Positions 51,584 through 60,628 of a DNA stretch of 64,000 bases are shown here, in pieces. The stretch is from contig NZ_JAXCLW010000001.1 of NCBI RefSeq assembly GCF_034044715.1, positions 1,178,001-1,242,000 of the forward strand, in the 5' to 3' direction. The stretch's first letter is position 1, and the number at the start of each line of letters is the position of its first letter. The DNA comes from Dongia_B soli. GTDB lineage: Bacteria; Pseudomonadota; Alphaproteobacteria; Dongiales; Dongiaceae. The notes under the pieces were generated by a model that saw only the letters and a list, made by a program, of their open reading frames with translations, searched no databases and was not told the DNA's origin. A program made the translations under genes and the position numbers.

Positions 51584-52780
51584 ATGTCTTGGAGAGACTC
51601 GCTGCGGCCCGCCAGTTTTCGGGGGGCGCCGTTCTTCGTTGGTAAAACCGGCGGTCAAGGTGGCCGCCGGCTTGCCAAGCATGAATATCCGCTGCGTGAT
51701 GAGCCGTTTCAGGAGGATATGGGCCGCGCCACAAGGCAATTCACGCTCAGCGGCTATGTGCTCGGCGATGACTACATGCCGGCACGAGACGCCCTGATCC
51801 GTGCCTGCGAGGCGCCAGGGCCCGGAACATTGGTCCATCCCTATCGCGGCGAATTGCAGGTCGCGCTGGAGACCTTCAGCTACAGCGAGACGGCGGAGGA
51901 GGGCGGCATATGTCGCTTCGATCTTTCCTTCGTTGAGGCGGGTGAACGGAAGTTTCCGGCGCCGGCGGTCAATACCCGGAACAGCGTCTTTGCGGCGGCG
52001 GATCAGTCGACCGAGGCCTCGCTCAGCGCCTTCGACCAGATCTATGAGTGGCTGCAACTCCCAGATTTTGTCATCCAGACGGCAGTCAATGGGGTTGCCG
52101 ACCTGGCAGCAGTGCTGGCGGGGCAAGTGCAGTCGGTCACATCCGTGCCGACTGAGCTGGCTGCCGATTTCGCCGATGCGACCCGGCGCTTGGCCGTGAC
52201 GACGGAAAGCATCGTGCGCTCGGCTGATCTCGGCTCGACACTGGCCGGCACGCTCTCGCTGTTCCGCCTGCAGACGGCCGATGCCGCCCAGGCGATGCGG
52301 GGCCTGCAGGCGCTGCGGGACTGGCAGGTCTCGATCCTCGCGCCGGTCTATCAGACGGCGATGCGGGACCGCGAGGCAGCCAATGCCGCCGCGATCACGG
52401 CACTCGTGCGGGAAGTCGCGGTGGCGGAGCAGGCTCGCGCGGCAACCAGCCGGCCGCTCTCATCCTACCAGGAGGCGGTGGCGGTCCGTGATGCTCTGGT
52501 CGCGGATCTCGAGGAGGTCATCGTCGGGGCCGGCGATCGTGGCGACGACAATGCCTATCTAGCCCTCACGGGGCTGCAGGCGACAGTCACGGAAGACCTG
52601 ACGCAGCGCGGCGCCAACCTGAAGCGCATCGTCTTCACGGAGACGGGCCGCTCGCTGCCGTCACTAGTGGTCGCACATAGGCTCTATCAGGACATCGATC
52701 GCGAAAGCGACCTGATCGGTCGCAACCCATCGCCGCATCCCGGCTGGATGAAGCGCCGGCTGGAAACACTGTCACAGTAA
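51584..52780 (+). CDS. DNA circularization / baseplate protein N-like
   Basis: 398 residues. The N-terminal 90 residues are the DNA_circ_N domain of Mu gpN (SWRDSLRPASFRGAPFFVGKT; RRLAKHEYPLRDEPFQEDMG; YVLGDDYMPARDALI). Despite the name, it is a baseplate component after the tape measure. GGGATCACC lies ahead of the ATG at 51584. Confidence 0.9.
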   Translation: MSWRDSLRPASFRGAPFFVGKTGGQGGRRLAKHEYPLRDEPFQEDMGRATRQFTLSGYVLGDDYMPARDALIRACEAPGPGTLVHPYRGELQVALETFSYSETAEEGGICRFDLSFVEAGERKFPAPAVNTRNSVFAAADQSTEASLSAFDQIYEWLQLPDFVIQTAVNGVADLAAVLAGQVQSVTSVPTELAADFADATRRLAVTTESIVRSADLGSTLAGTLSLFRLQTADAAQAMRGLQALRDWQVSILAPVYQTAMRDREAANAAAITALVREVAVAEQARAATSRPLSSYQEAVAVRDALVADLEEVIVGAGDRGDDNAYLALTGLQATVTEDLTQRGANLKRIVFTETGRSLPSLVVAHRLYQDIDRESDLIGRNPSPHPGWMKRRLETLSQ

Positions 52781-52792
52781 CGGATCGCGATC

Positions 52793-53941
52793 ATGCTGAG
52801 CTTGATGGTAGGCGGCCAGCTCTATGAGGGCTGGACCGAAGTCACGGTCACGCGTTCTGTCGAGAATGCCGTGTCGACCTTTGACCTTGGCCTGTCGGAG
52901 AAGTGGGCGAAGAAGGTTGGCGATGATAGGGCTTTGGCGCTGATGGATCAGTTGAACGGCACGCCCTGGCGCATTCAGCCCTGCATGCCCTGCGAGATCC
53001 TGATGGATGGCGAAACCGTCATCACCGGCTACGTGGACAGCTACAATCCGAGCTATGCCGCAAGCGATCACGGCGCACGCGTGACGGGGCGGTCCCGCAC
53101 GGCGGACGTTGCCGACTGCTCGGCGATCGTGCCGGGCGGTCAATTCACCGGTTACGACCTCGGCCAGATCGCCAGGACGCTCTGCGCCACGGTCGGGGTC
53201 GGTGTCGATATCGAGACCGACCTCGGCGCGCCGTTTCCGGACGTCCAGGTCCAGCAGGGGGAAACGATCTTTGAGCTCATCGAACGGTTGTCGCGCCTGC
53301 GGGCAGTTCTGGTCCGCGATGCGCCGAGCGGAAATCTCGTCCTTGCCAGGGCTGGCAAAGGCCGCGGTGCTGGCTCGCTACGGCAAGGCGTCAATATCCT
53401 CAGCGCCAGCGCAACCCTCAGCGCCGCCGAGCGATACAGCGACTACATCGTCAAGGGACAACAAGCTGCAACAGATGCGATCTCTGGGACGCAAGCGACT
53501 GAGCCGATAGGCAAGGCGCGCGATCCCGGCATCACCCGATACCGGCCGAAGCTGGTCATTGCCGAGGGGCAGACCGATATTGCGACGGCGGTGGAGCGGG
53601 CGACCTGGGAAAAGCTGACGCGGGCAGCGAACGGCGTTCGCGCAACCATCACGGTACAGGACTGGCGGGATCCGAATAGTGACCGTCTTTGGGCGCCGAA
53701 CGAGATGGCCTATGTCGACAGCAGCTGGCTCGCTGTGCAGCGGGATCTGCTGATCGCCGGCGTCACCTATCGCCTGAACGAAGGCGGCACGACCTGCGAG
53801 CTGAGCTTGGCGCCGCCGGAGGCCTATACGCCGGAACCGGTCGATCCAAGCGCGGCAGCCAACCTTGGTGGTGCTTTCGCCATCCTCGATCAGAAGGGTG
53901 TTCTGTCGCCGCCGGTCGGAAAGAAGGAAAGGCCAGTATGA
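52793..53941 (+). CDS. Baseplate hub protein (Mu P / gp44-like)
   Basis: 382 residues: LSLMVGGQLYEGWTEVTVTRSVENAVSTFDLGLSEKW at the start, GYVDSYNPSYAASDHGARVTGRSRTADVADCSAI, then PDVQVQQGETIFELIERLSRLRAVLV. This is the Mu gp44-type hub. An exact palindrome copy (53627-53641) lies in codons for ANGVR. It overlaps the next start by four bases. Confidence 0.9.
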   Translation: MLSLMVGGQLYEGWTEVTVTRSVENAVSTFDLGLSEKWAKKVGDDRALALMDQLNGTPWRIQPCMPCEILMDGETVITGYVDSYNPSYAASDHGARVTGRSRTADVADCSAIVPGGQFTGYDLGQIARTLCATVGVGVDIETDLGAPFPDVQVQQGETIFELIERLSRLRAVLVRDAPSGNLVLARAGKGRGAGSLRQGVNILSASATLSAAERYSDYIVKGQQAATDAISGTQATEPIGKARDPGITRYRPKLVIAEGQTDIATAVERATWEKLTRAANGVRATITVQDWRDPNSDRLWAPNEMAYVDSSWLAVQRDLLIAGVTYRLNEGGTTCELSLAPPEAYTPEPVDPSAAANLGGAFAILDQKGVLSPPVGKKERPV

Positions 53942-54408
53942 AGGAAGCCCTCCGGGACCTGACCCGGCGCATGCGCATGGCAATCGCCAAGGTGGTTCTG
54001 TCTGGGGTCGATGACAGTCCAGGCCTGCAATCGGTTCAGCTGCGATTGATGGCGGATGAAGCCAAAGGTGGCCTGACTCATCTGCAGCATTACGGCTTCT
54101 CATCCAATCCGCATCCCGGTGCGGAAGGTGTGGCCTTCTTCATCGGCGGCAACCGGGATCATGGCGTTGCGCTCAATCTCGACGATCGGCGCTATCGGCC
54201 GCGCAACATCAAGGCTGGTGAGGTCATCCTGTACACCGATGAGGACCAGCTGGCTGGCGGTCACCGGATCCACTTCAAGCGCGGCCAGGAGATCGACATC
54301 TTCGCCGGCAAGAAGGTGACGATCCAGGTCGGTGATACGACGCGGCTCGAGCTCACGCCCGCCGGTGTCAAGCTGATCACCCCCGATTTCCAGGCCGATC
54401 AGTCATGA
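53938..54408 (+). CDS. Baseplate assembly protein V (Mu gp45-like)
   Basis: 156 residues: QSVQLRLMADEAKGGLTHLQHYGFSSNPHPGAEGVAFFIGGNRDHGVAL, an OB-like region, and a beta C-terminus (HFKRGQEIDIFAGKKVTIQVGDTTRLELT). It is the Mu gp45/P2 V family that forms the central spike base. Confidence 0.92.
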   Translation: MKEALRDLTRRMRMAIAKVVLSGVDDSPGLQSVQLRLMADEAKGGLTHLQHYGFSSNPHPGAEGVAFFIGGNRDHGVALNLDDRRYRPRNIKAGEVILYTDEDQLAGGHRIHFKRGQEIDIFAGKKVTIQVGDTTRLELTPAGVKLITPDFQADQS

Positions 54409-54674
54409 GCGGTGTCGCTGTCCACGCCCTCGATGCGGCCGGCGGCGCCCAGATGACCGAGGCCAATACCTGGTTTCGCGTCGAGCGGGAGCCGATCGTG
54501 GTGATCGGGGATCTTGTCGCCGCCCATGGCGATCCGCCCCATTCGCCGCCGCCGCCTATGGTCGAGGGATCGGCCTGGTTCCGGGTTGGCGGCATTCCGG
54601 TCTGCCGCGAAGGCCATCATGCCGCCTGTGGCCACGCCACCAGCGGCCGGCCCTGGTTTCGCATCAATCCGTAG
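54405..54674 (+). CDS. PAAR-like spike tip protein (putative)
   Basis: 89 residues with PIVVIGDLVAAHGDPPH, MVEGSAWFRVGGIPVCREGHHAACGHATSGRPWFRI. The His/Cys set and the S-x-x-F-R-V-G-G-x-P pattern are like PAAR tips, which bind a metal ion and sharpen the spike. It overlaps the gp45-like gene by four bases, the right place for a tip. Confidence 0.75.
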   Translation: MSGVAVHALDAAGGAQMTEANTWFRVEREPIVVIGDLVAAHGDPPHSPPPPMVEGSAWFRVGGIPVCREGHHAACGHATSGRPWFRINP

Positions 54675-54683
54675 GGATATCAG

Positions 54684-55163
54684 ATGGTCGATTTCGTCCA
54701 TACCTGGTCGCCGGAGATCCTCGCCGGCGACTGGCTGCTGGCTGCCCCCGGTCTGGCGGATGATGCGGATCTCCGCACCGCCGTCATTATCTCGCTCTTC
54801 ACTGATCGCCTCGCGCGCCCGGATGATGTCATCCCCGATGGCACGACGGATCGGCGCGGCTGGTGGGCGGATAACGACGATGACGGCCTGATCGGCTCGC
54901 GGCTCTGGCTGCTGTCACGGGAAAAGACGCTGGAATCGGTGCGGCAGCGCGCGATCGAATACAGCACCGAGGCGCTGCAATGGCTGATCGATGACGGTGT
55001 CGCCCAGCAGGTCGGGGTGGATGCCAGCTTCAGCGGCATTGATCGCCTTGACCTGGTGATCACCATTTACCGCAACAGCGGCCAGTCGGTCGAGATCCGC
55101 TTCGATTGGGTCTGGGACCAGATCAAGGGCTTGCGCACTGACGCCTATCGCCAGGCGGCCTAA
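54684..55163 (+). CDS. Mu gp46-like baseplate protein
   Basis: 159 residues: LRTAVIISLFTDRLARPDDVIPDGTTDRRGWWAD then IGSRLWLLSREKT, matching Mu gp46, the gp25/W-type baseplate wedge protein. The stop is followed after three bases by an exact 15-bp palindrome. Confidence 0.93.
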   Translation: MVDFVHTWSPEILAGDWLLAAPGLADDADLRTAVIISLFTDRLARPDDVIPDGTTDRRGWWADNDDDGLIGSRLWLLSREKTLESVRQRAIEYSTEALQWLIDDGVAQQVGVDASFSGIDRLDLVITIYRNSGQSVEIRFDWVWDQIKGLRTDAYRQAA

Positions 55164-55166
55164 TCA

Positions 55167-55192
55167 GCGAACGTCGTTCGCTTCTTTTTTCG
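55167..55192 (+). terminator. Palindrome GCGAACGTCGTTCGC followed by T-run
   Basis: An exact copy of the dispersed 15-bp palindrome (55167-55181) three bases after the gp46-like stop, followed by TTCTTTTTT. In RNA it could form a 6-bp stem with a three-base loop plus U-run, a weak intrinsic terminator. The other copies lack the T-run, so its main role may be as DNA. Confidence 0.5.
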
Positions 55193-55201
55193 GATATCGT
55201 C

Positions 55202-56290
55202 ATGCCCTTTGTTCGACCTCCCTTGACGGAGTTGCGCAGCCGCGTGCGTAACGATTTCAACGCGCGTCTGCCTGGCGCCGACAGCCGCCTGCGGCAGAGT
55301 AATATCCGCGTCTCGGCCGACGTGATGGCTGGCCTTGCGCATCTGGTCTATGGTGCGCTCGACTACTTGGCCAAGCAGGTCATCCCAGACACGGCCGAAG
55401 CACAGTACCTCGAGCGCTGGTGCAACATCTTCGGTGTTGTCCGGAAAGGCGCCGAGCGCGCAACTGGTAGCATCCGTTTCGCAGGCACCGATGGCGCCGA
55501 GATCCCGATCGGCACGATCGCCCAGACCGGCAATCGTGGCGCCAGCTACCGGACGACGGCGATCGGCGTCATCGCCGGAGGACAGGCCGTCATCGCAGCC
55601 GAATCAATTGATCCGGGCGAGCTCGGCAACAATGACGCCGCCGTCAAGGTCAATCTGGTAAGCGCCTTGCCCGGCATCGTCGCTACGGCGGAGCTGGCGA
55701 GTGAGATGGTCGGTGGTGCCGATGATGAGCCCGATGAGGATCTCCGCACTCGGCTCTTACTGGAGCTGCAGAAGCCGCCTGCAGGCGGCAATCAAACCGA
55801 CTATGAACGCTGGGCACTGGAAGTGCCTGGCGTCACACGGGCTTGGTGCTCCGGAAACGAATTTGGGCCGGGAACGGTTGTCGTGCGTTTCATGATGGAC
55901 CGTGTGCGCTTGGAGCAACAGGGCATTCCGACAGGCGATAGCTATCCCAACTATACGGACGATCTGAAACTTGTCGCAGATCACATCGCGCCGCGTCGGC
56001 CGGTGACGGCGAGCGTTTTTGTTGTCGCGCCGATCCCACGCCCAATTGATATCGTGGTCAAAGCCTTAACCCCTGATAGGCCGGAAGTTCGAGCCGCTGT
56101 TGAAGCGGAATTGCGCGATCTGTTTCTGCGCTCAGCGCAGCCTGGCCTGACGATTCCGCGATCATGGCTCTGGGCCGCCGTGTCGACCGTCAGTGGCGAA
56201 TATAGTCACGAGATAATCGACCCGGCCGAGGATGTCATCATATCGACAGCGGAGATCGCAACTCTCGGCGACCTATCCTTCGTGGAGTGA
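55202..56290 (+). CDS. Baseplate J-like protein (Mu gp47)
   Basis: 362 residues: RPPLTELRSRVRNDFNARLPGAD at the start, AQYLERWCNIFGVVRKGAERATGSIRF, GNRGASYRT, GGADDEPDEDLRTRLLLELQKPPAGGNQTDYERWALEVPGV. It is the J/gp47 wedge protein of contractile tails. It ends three bases before the gp48-like start. Confidence 0.94.
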   Translation: MPFVRPPLTELRSRVRNDFNARLPGADSRLRQSNIRVSADVMAGLAHLVYGALDYLAKQVIPDTAEAQYLERWCNIFGVVRKGAERATGSIRFAGTDGAEIPIGTIAQTGNRGASYRTTAIGVIAGGQAVIAAESIDPGELGNNDAAVKVNLVSALPGIVATAELASEMVGGADDEPDEDLRTRLLLELQKPPAGGNQTDYERWALEVPGVTRAWCSGNEFGPGTVVVRFMMDRVRLEQQGIPTGDSYPNYTDDLKLVADHIAPRRPVTASVFVVAPIPRPIDIVVKALTPDRPEVRAAVEAELRDLFLRSAQPGLTIPRSWLWAAVSTVSGEYSHEIIDPAEDVIISTAEIATLGDLSFVE

Positions 56291-56293
56291 TCA

Positions 56294-56908
56294 ATGGCAG
56301 AGACGATCGATCCGCTCTGCGGCTTGACCAATGAGGATTTTGGCCAGCTCGCGCTCGATCTTCTGCCGCAAGGCTTCGCTTGGCCGCGCGACGAAGACAC
56401 GGTTCTTTGGAGCTACTGGATGGCGGCGACCGCCGAACTGCGGCGTCATCACGATCGATCTTGCGACTTGCTGGAGCGCGAAAGCTTTCCCTGCGCATCT
56501 CAAGAGATGCTCGGAGATTGGGAGCGTTCCCTCGGCTTGCCCGACGCCTGCACGCCGGCGGGACTCAGCATCCGAGACCGACAAATCGCGCTGTGCTTGA
56601 AGCTCGCCGAACGCGGTCTGCAGACGCCGGCCTTTTTCATTCATATCGCCGCCGTCGTTGGTTTTGAGATCGAGGTCATTGAGCACTTCCCGCCACGCGC
56701 CGGGATCGTTCGTGCGGGCTGTTTCCGAGCGGCCATCTGTCCCTATTGGTGGTCGGTGCGCGTTCTCAATCAGACGGTGCGCCGGGCAGCGGCCGGTTGC
56801 TTCGTCGCCGGTGCCCCAGTCTGCGAATTGCCCAATCTCGATCTCTTGCGCTGCGTCATCCGCCGTGCCGCACCCGCCCATACAATTGTCACCTTTGAAA
56901 TCGCGTAA
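56294..56908 (+). CDS. Mu gp48-like tail protein (DUF2313/YmfQ)
   Basis: 204 residues: LALDLLPQGFAWPRDEDTVLWSYW near the N-terminus, then CLKLAERGLQTPAFFIHIAAVVGFEIEVIE. It matches the YmfQ/gp48 family, which links the wedge to fibres. TGGAG precedes the ATG. Confidence 0.9.
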   Translation: MAETIDPLCGLTNEDFGQLALDLLPQGFAWPRDEDTVLWSYWMAATAELRRHHDRSCDLLERESFPCASQEMLGDWERSLGLPDACTPAGLSIRDRQIALCLKLAERGLQTPAFFIHIAAVVGFEIEVIEHFPPRAGIVRAGCFRAAICPYWWSVRVLNQTVRRAAAGCFVAGAPVCELPNLDLLRCVIRRAAPAHTIVTFEIA

Positions 56909-56921
56909 GTAAGAGGAAACC

Positions 56922-57827
56922 ATGCAACGGATTGACATTCCGACAGCGGTCGCTGTGAAGCCGGCATATCCAGCCGGTGGCGTCCCGGGCTTTTGGGCGA
57001 ACTGCAATCCCAATACCGGTGATGGCGGTACCTTCTTTGATGCCAATTGGGCCAATCGCGTCCAGGAGGAGATCGCGGGCGTCATCGAGGGGGCTGGCAT
57101 TGATCTTGATGCGGCTGATGACAAGCAAATGTATCAGGCGATCCTCGAAATCATTGCGAATGCAACGGCCGGCCTGCAATTCGGCGGCAGGTTTCTCCGC
57201 GTCGTTTCCTTCAACGCCGCCGGCACGTTCACGTACAACAGGGCAGCGGACTGCAAATCGGGCTATGTCATCGTCAAAGGCGGTGCCGGGCCGGGCGGAC
57301 AGCCAATCCCGAAATCAAGCGGTGGCGCGGCTGGCGGCGGTGGCGGTGAGGGCGGCCGGGCCGAAAAATTCTTCGCCGCTATGCCGGCAACGGCAACGGT
57401 CATCGTTGGCGACGGCGGCACGCCCGGCGCTGCTACGGATGGCGGTCTTTTCACCGGCTCACAAGGCGGCACGAGTTCCTTTTCCGGCGTTTCGGCGACG
57501 GGCGGCAGCACCGGGCAAAACGGATATACGACCAGCGGCACAGCCGGCGGTGCCGGCGGTGCCGGCGGCCAGGGGAGCGGCGGAGACCTCAACTTCAAAG
57601 GTCAGGATGGCGGGTCGGGCACCGGCTCGCCGACGGCAGGCAATGGCTCAACTGGTGGTGTTGGCGGCGGCCTCGGTGGCGGCAGAGGCGGTAGCGGCAG
57701 CCCTCAGCAATCTGCGCCTGGTTCGAATGGCGGCGGCGGCGGTGGCGGTTCTACCAATGCAATCGGAAACTCGACTGCAGCCAGTCCTGGCGGTGCGGGC
57801 TTTGTAATCATTTTCGAGATGACCTGA
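56922..57827 (+). CDS. Tail fibre/adhesin with glycine-rich C-terminus
   Basis: 301 residues. Residues 1-95 are a fibre N-terminal segment (IPTAVAVKPAYPAGGVPGFWANCNP; NWANRVQEEIAGVIEGAGI). From about residue 125 the sequence is dominated by Gly repeats (GGAAGGGGGEGGRAEKFF; GGAGGAGGQGSGGDLNFKG; GGVGGGLGGGRGGSG) with short variable loops between, ending GGAGFVIIFEMT. This resembles glycine-rich adhesin domains that fold as packed polyglycine-II helices and display loops for receptor binding. Host-range function is inferred. Confidence 0.78.
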   Translation: MQRIDIPTAVAVKPAYPAGGVPGFWANCNPNTGDGGTFFDANWANRVQEEIAGVIEGAGIDLDAADDKQMYQAILEIIANATAGLQFGGRFLRVVSFNAAGTFTYNRAADCKSGYVIVKGGAGPGGQPIPKSSGGAAGGGGGEGGRAEKFFAAMPATATVIVGDGGTPGAATDGGLFTGSQGGTSSFSGVSATGGSTGQNGYTTSGTAGGAGGAGGQGSGGDLNFKGQDGGSGTGSPTAGNGSTGGVGGGLGGGRGGSGSPQQSAPGSNGGGGGGGSTNAIGNSTAASPGGAGFVIIFEMT

Positions 57828-57835
57828 GGTAAATC

Positions 57836-58375
57836 ATGATAACCAAGGCACGCATTCAAAACGGCGCTGTCGCCGAAACCCTCACCCTTGCCGATTGGGA
57901 CGGGGTTTTTCACCAGGACTTGGTTTGGGTCGAGACCCCGGCCGGGCTCGATGTGAAGCCTGGATGGACCTATGACGGCGCGTTTCATGAGCCGCCGCCG
58001 CCGCCGCCGCCGTCTCAGGAACAGTTGCTCGTGCATCTGGCGACCCGCCGCTGGGAAATCGAGACCGGCGGTATGGAGGTGAACGGCGTTCGCGTCGCCA
58101 CGGACGACCGGTCGAAGTCCTTGATCAACGGCACGAAAGCCTATCTCGACGCCAATCCCACTGAGGTGGTGCGGTTCAAATCGGAAGCTGGTTGGCTCTC
58201 GGTCAATCTCGCAACGATCGACACCATCTTCAATGCGCTTGGGGCGCATATCCAGACCTGCTTCGCGGCGGAAGAGGCGGTCGGTCTGCGCATTGCGTCC
58301 GGCGAGTTGGTGACGGTCGAGGCCGTCGATGCGGCGCTCACGGCAGCCCTGTCGTCTCCGACCTCAACGGTGTGA
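57836..58375 (+). CDS. DUF4376 fibre-associated protein, copy 1
   Basis: 179 residues. The N-terminal 55 residues are like tail-fibre assembly proteins (WDGVFHQDLVWVETPAGLDVKPGWTYDG), followed by seven prolines in a row, then DUF4376: LATRRWEIETGGMEVNGVRVATDDRSKSLINGTKAYLD. It is a paralogue of the next gene from the ATRRW region on. A one-mismatch palindrome copy (58079-58093) lies in the NGVR codons. Confidence 0.8.
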   Translation: MITKARIQNGAVAETLTLADWDGVFHQDLVWVETPAGLDVKPGWTYDGAFHEPPPPPPPSQEQLLVHLATRRWEIETGGMEVNGVRVATDDRSKSLINGTKAYLDANPTEVVRFKSEAGWLSVNLATIDTIFNALGAHIQTCFAAEEAVGLRIASGELVTVEAVDAALTAALSSPTSTV

Positions 58376-58420
58376 ATGGCCTCTGCATCACATCGGCTGA
58401 GGCTGTAATGGGAAAACGAT

Positions 58421-58960
58421 ATGCAGAAAATTACGGTAACATTCGATAACGTGGGGCGCTGTACTGGCAAATACAGCGGCAATATCACCGCTCGGCCGGA
58501 CGCTGTGCAACTGACGCCCGAACAGGCAGCCGTGCCGCTCGGATTGCTTCGCCTGGTAGGCGGCGAGGTGATCGTTGTAGAGCCTGCGCCGCCAGGGAAG
58601 GAGGCCGTCGCCGACCTTCTTTCTTATGCGGCAACCAAGCGATGGCAAATCGAGACGGGTGGCACGGAGGTCGGTGGCCTGCGGATCGCTACCGATGACC
58701 GATCCAAGGCGCTGATCGATGGCGCGAAAACATTTCTCGATGAGCATCCAGCCGAGGCGGTCGACTTCAAGGCGGAAAGCGGCTGGGTAACTGTTGATCT
58801 TCCAACAATCCAGGTCATATTCGATGCCCTTGGCGCCCATATTCAGAAATGCTTTGCCGCCGAAAAAGCGGTCGGTCTGCGTATCCAGTCTGGCGAGTTG
58901 ACGACCTTTGAGGCCGTTGATGCTGCGCTGCAGGCCGAAATGAACGGCGGTGCTGCATGA
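58421..58960 (+). CDS. DUF4376 fibre-associated protein, copy 2
   Basis: 179 residues. The C-terminal 115 residues repeat copy 1 (AATKRWQIETGGTEVGGLRIATDDRSKALIDGAKTFLD; IFDALGAHIQKCFAAEKAVGLRI), while the N-terminal 60 differ. The palindrome present in copy 1 is absent here (VGGLRI in place of VNGVRV). Probably a fibre chaperone or cap. It overlaps the next gene by four bases. Confidence 0.8.
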   Translation: MQKITVTFDNVGRCTGKYSGNITARPDAVQLTPEQAAVPLGLLRLVGGEVIVVEPAPPGKEAVADLLSYAATKRWQIETGGTEVGGLRIATDDRSKALIDGAKTFLDEHPAEAVDFKAESGWVTVDLPTIQVIFDALGAHIQKCFAAEKAVGLRIQSGELTTFEAVDAALQAEMNGGAA

Positions 58961-59343
58961 CCGCGCAATTGACGAACTTGGAGTGCCGCCAGGGCGATAG
59001 TCTGGATCTGCTAATCGAGGTTCACCAGGACAGCGAAACCGGACCGGCATTGTTGCTAACGGATTACTCAGCTCGCATGCAGGTGCGTAAGCATATCGCC
59101 GATCCGGTACCGGCGTTGGATCTGTCGAGCGCCGGCGGGGGCATCACGATTGATGGCGATGCAGGCACAATCACTGTGTCCATCTCGCCGGATCAGACCA
59201 AAACCATTCCGGTGCTCTGCGATCGCGGGATTTTCCCTATCGTGGAAAACTATATCTATGACCTCGAGATCCATTCGCCGCAGGGCGCCGTGACGACGCT
59301 AGTTATGGGTAATTTCACCGTGTTCGCCGAGGTAACCCGATGA
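58957..59343 (+). CDS. Phage fibre-region protein, unknown
   Basis: 128 residues, beta-rich: LECRQGDSLDLLIEVHQDSETGPALLLTDYSARMQVRK, then IDGDAGTITVSISPDQTKTIP and IYDLEIHSPQGAVTTLVMGNFTVFAEVTR. The layout is like N-terminal domains that attach fibres to baseplates. It overlaps the fibre genes on both sides by four bases. Confidence 0.7.
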   Translation: MTAQLTNLECRQGDSLDLLIEVHQDSETGPALLLTDYSARMQVRKHIADPVPALDLSSAGGGITIDGDAGTITVSISPDQTKTIPVLCDRGIFPIVENYIYDLEIHSPQGAVTTLVMGNFTVFAEVTR

Positions 59344-60599
59344 CTGGCATCAATGTCGTTGCTGTCGTTAAGCAAATGGCCGCAATTCCTGTCGTCGTCA
59401 ATCGCGGCTTGAAGGGTGGCGACGGCGCAAATGGTTGGTCGCCGATTCTCGCGGTAGTCGCCGATGGAGCTCGTCGCGTCCAGCAAGTGACAGACTGGAC
59501 CGGTGGCACCGGGGAGAAGCCAGCGACAGGTAAGTATGTCGGTGCAAACGGGCTGGTTGGTGCCATTGCCGATGCGATCGACATTCGCGGCGCTGCCGGA
59601 GAGGATGGCGAGGGTGAAGACGGCACCAATGGTTGGTCGCCGGTTTTGGCGATGGTCGCCGATGGCGCTCGCCGTGTCCAGCAGGTGACCGATTGGACTG
59701 GCGGCACTGGCGACAAGCCGGCGGCCGGCAAGTATGTCGGTGCGGGCGGGCTAGTCGATGCGATTGCCGATGCCGTCGATATCCGTGGTGCTACCGGTGA
59801 TCCTGGCGATCCGGGCCAGCCCGGGGCAGATGGCGCTGACGGCTCCGATGGAGATGATGGTTGGTCGCCGGTATTTGCGGTTGTTGCTGATGGCGATCGG
59901 CGCGTCCAGCAGGTCACCGACTGGGCTGGCGGCAGCGGTGCAAAGCCTGCCGTCGGGAAGTTTGTCGGTGCGGCTGGATTGGTCGATGCGATCGCCGATG
60001 CTGTCGACATCCGGGGCGCTGCTGGTGCCGATGGCGCGCCAGCGCCACGATCCTTTCAGGCGCCGGTGCGTGCAGGCGGGATTTACTGTACGCCAACAAC
60101 TTATGGCGGCTTTGCCGACCAATCCTACTGGGACATGCTGATTCTCCAGCCGATATGGTTTAGTGAGACGCAAAAGATTTCAGCGATTGGCGTGGGTGTT
60201 GACCCGAACGGCACACAGCCCGGCCGCAAGGCTCGACTCGGCATTTATGCGAGCGGGCCGGACAACCGCTGCGGGGGCTTGCTACTCGATGCGGGCGAGG
60301 CAGATCTTTCGTCGGGCGGATTCGCGAGCATCGACATCGACTATGAAATGATCGGCGGTACGATTTATTGGCTGGGTGCGGTCATCAACGCGCCCGAGGC
60401 CGATGACTGGTTGTATCTGTATCAGGCTGATGCCCTGGGCGGAGAGATCAATTGGATTTTAGGTCTATCATCGGCAAACGAGTTCTTTAATGGCATTCCA
60501 AACGGGTGCGATTGTTCATTCGGCCCGCTGCCTCCAACAGTCACGCTTGATAACGTGCTCGGCGGCCCGTGCGTTTTCGTGCGGGTCCAGTCTCAATAG
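59340..60599 (+). CDS. Tail fibre with three internal repeats and collagen-like linkers
   Basis: 419 residues. Residues about 33-235 hold three near-identical blocks of about 55 residues (GWSP-x-A-VVADG-RRVQQVTDW-GG, then G-KP-x-GK-VGA-GLV-AIADA-DIRGA), separated by Gly-x-y runs (AGEDGEGEDGT; PGDPGQPGADGADGSDG). The C-terminal 180 residues form a beta-rich head (RAGGIYCTPTTYGGFADQSYWDM), likely the receptor-binding part. Repeat number could vary by recombination. Confidence 0.8.
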   Translation: MTGINVVAVVKQMAAIPVVVNRGLKGGDGANGWSPILAVVADGARRVQQVTDWTGGTGEKPATGKYVGANGLVGAIADAIDIRGAAGEDGEGEDGTNGWSPVLAMVADGARRVQQVTDWTGGTGDKPAAGKYVGAGGLVDAIADAVDIRGATGDPGDPGQPGADGADGSDGDDGWSPVFAVVADGDRRVQQVTDWAGGSGAKPAVGKFVGAAGLVDAIADAVDIRGAAGADGAPAPRSFQAPVRAGGIYCTPTTYGGFADQSYWDMLILQPIWFSETQKISAIGVGVDPNGTQPGRKARLGIYASGPDNRCGGLLLDAGEADLSSGGFASIDIDYEMIGGTIYWLGAVINAPEADDWLYLYQADALGGEINWILGLSSANEFFNGIPNGCDCSFGPLPPTVTLDNVLGGPCVFVRVQSQ

Positions 60600-60628
60600 A
60601 ATCGGCTGACCAAAAAAGGGATGATCGG

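Noticed and set aside
58163..58180. GGTTCAAATCGG as a possible remnant of the tRNA T-arm (attR)
   Set aside because: Shares only a short T-loop-like word, lies inside a DUF4376 gene, and lacks the acceptor end.
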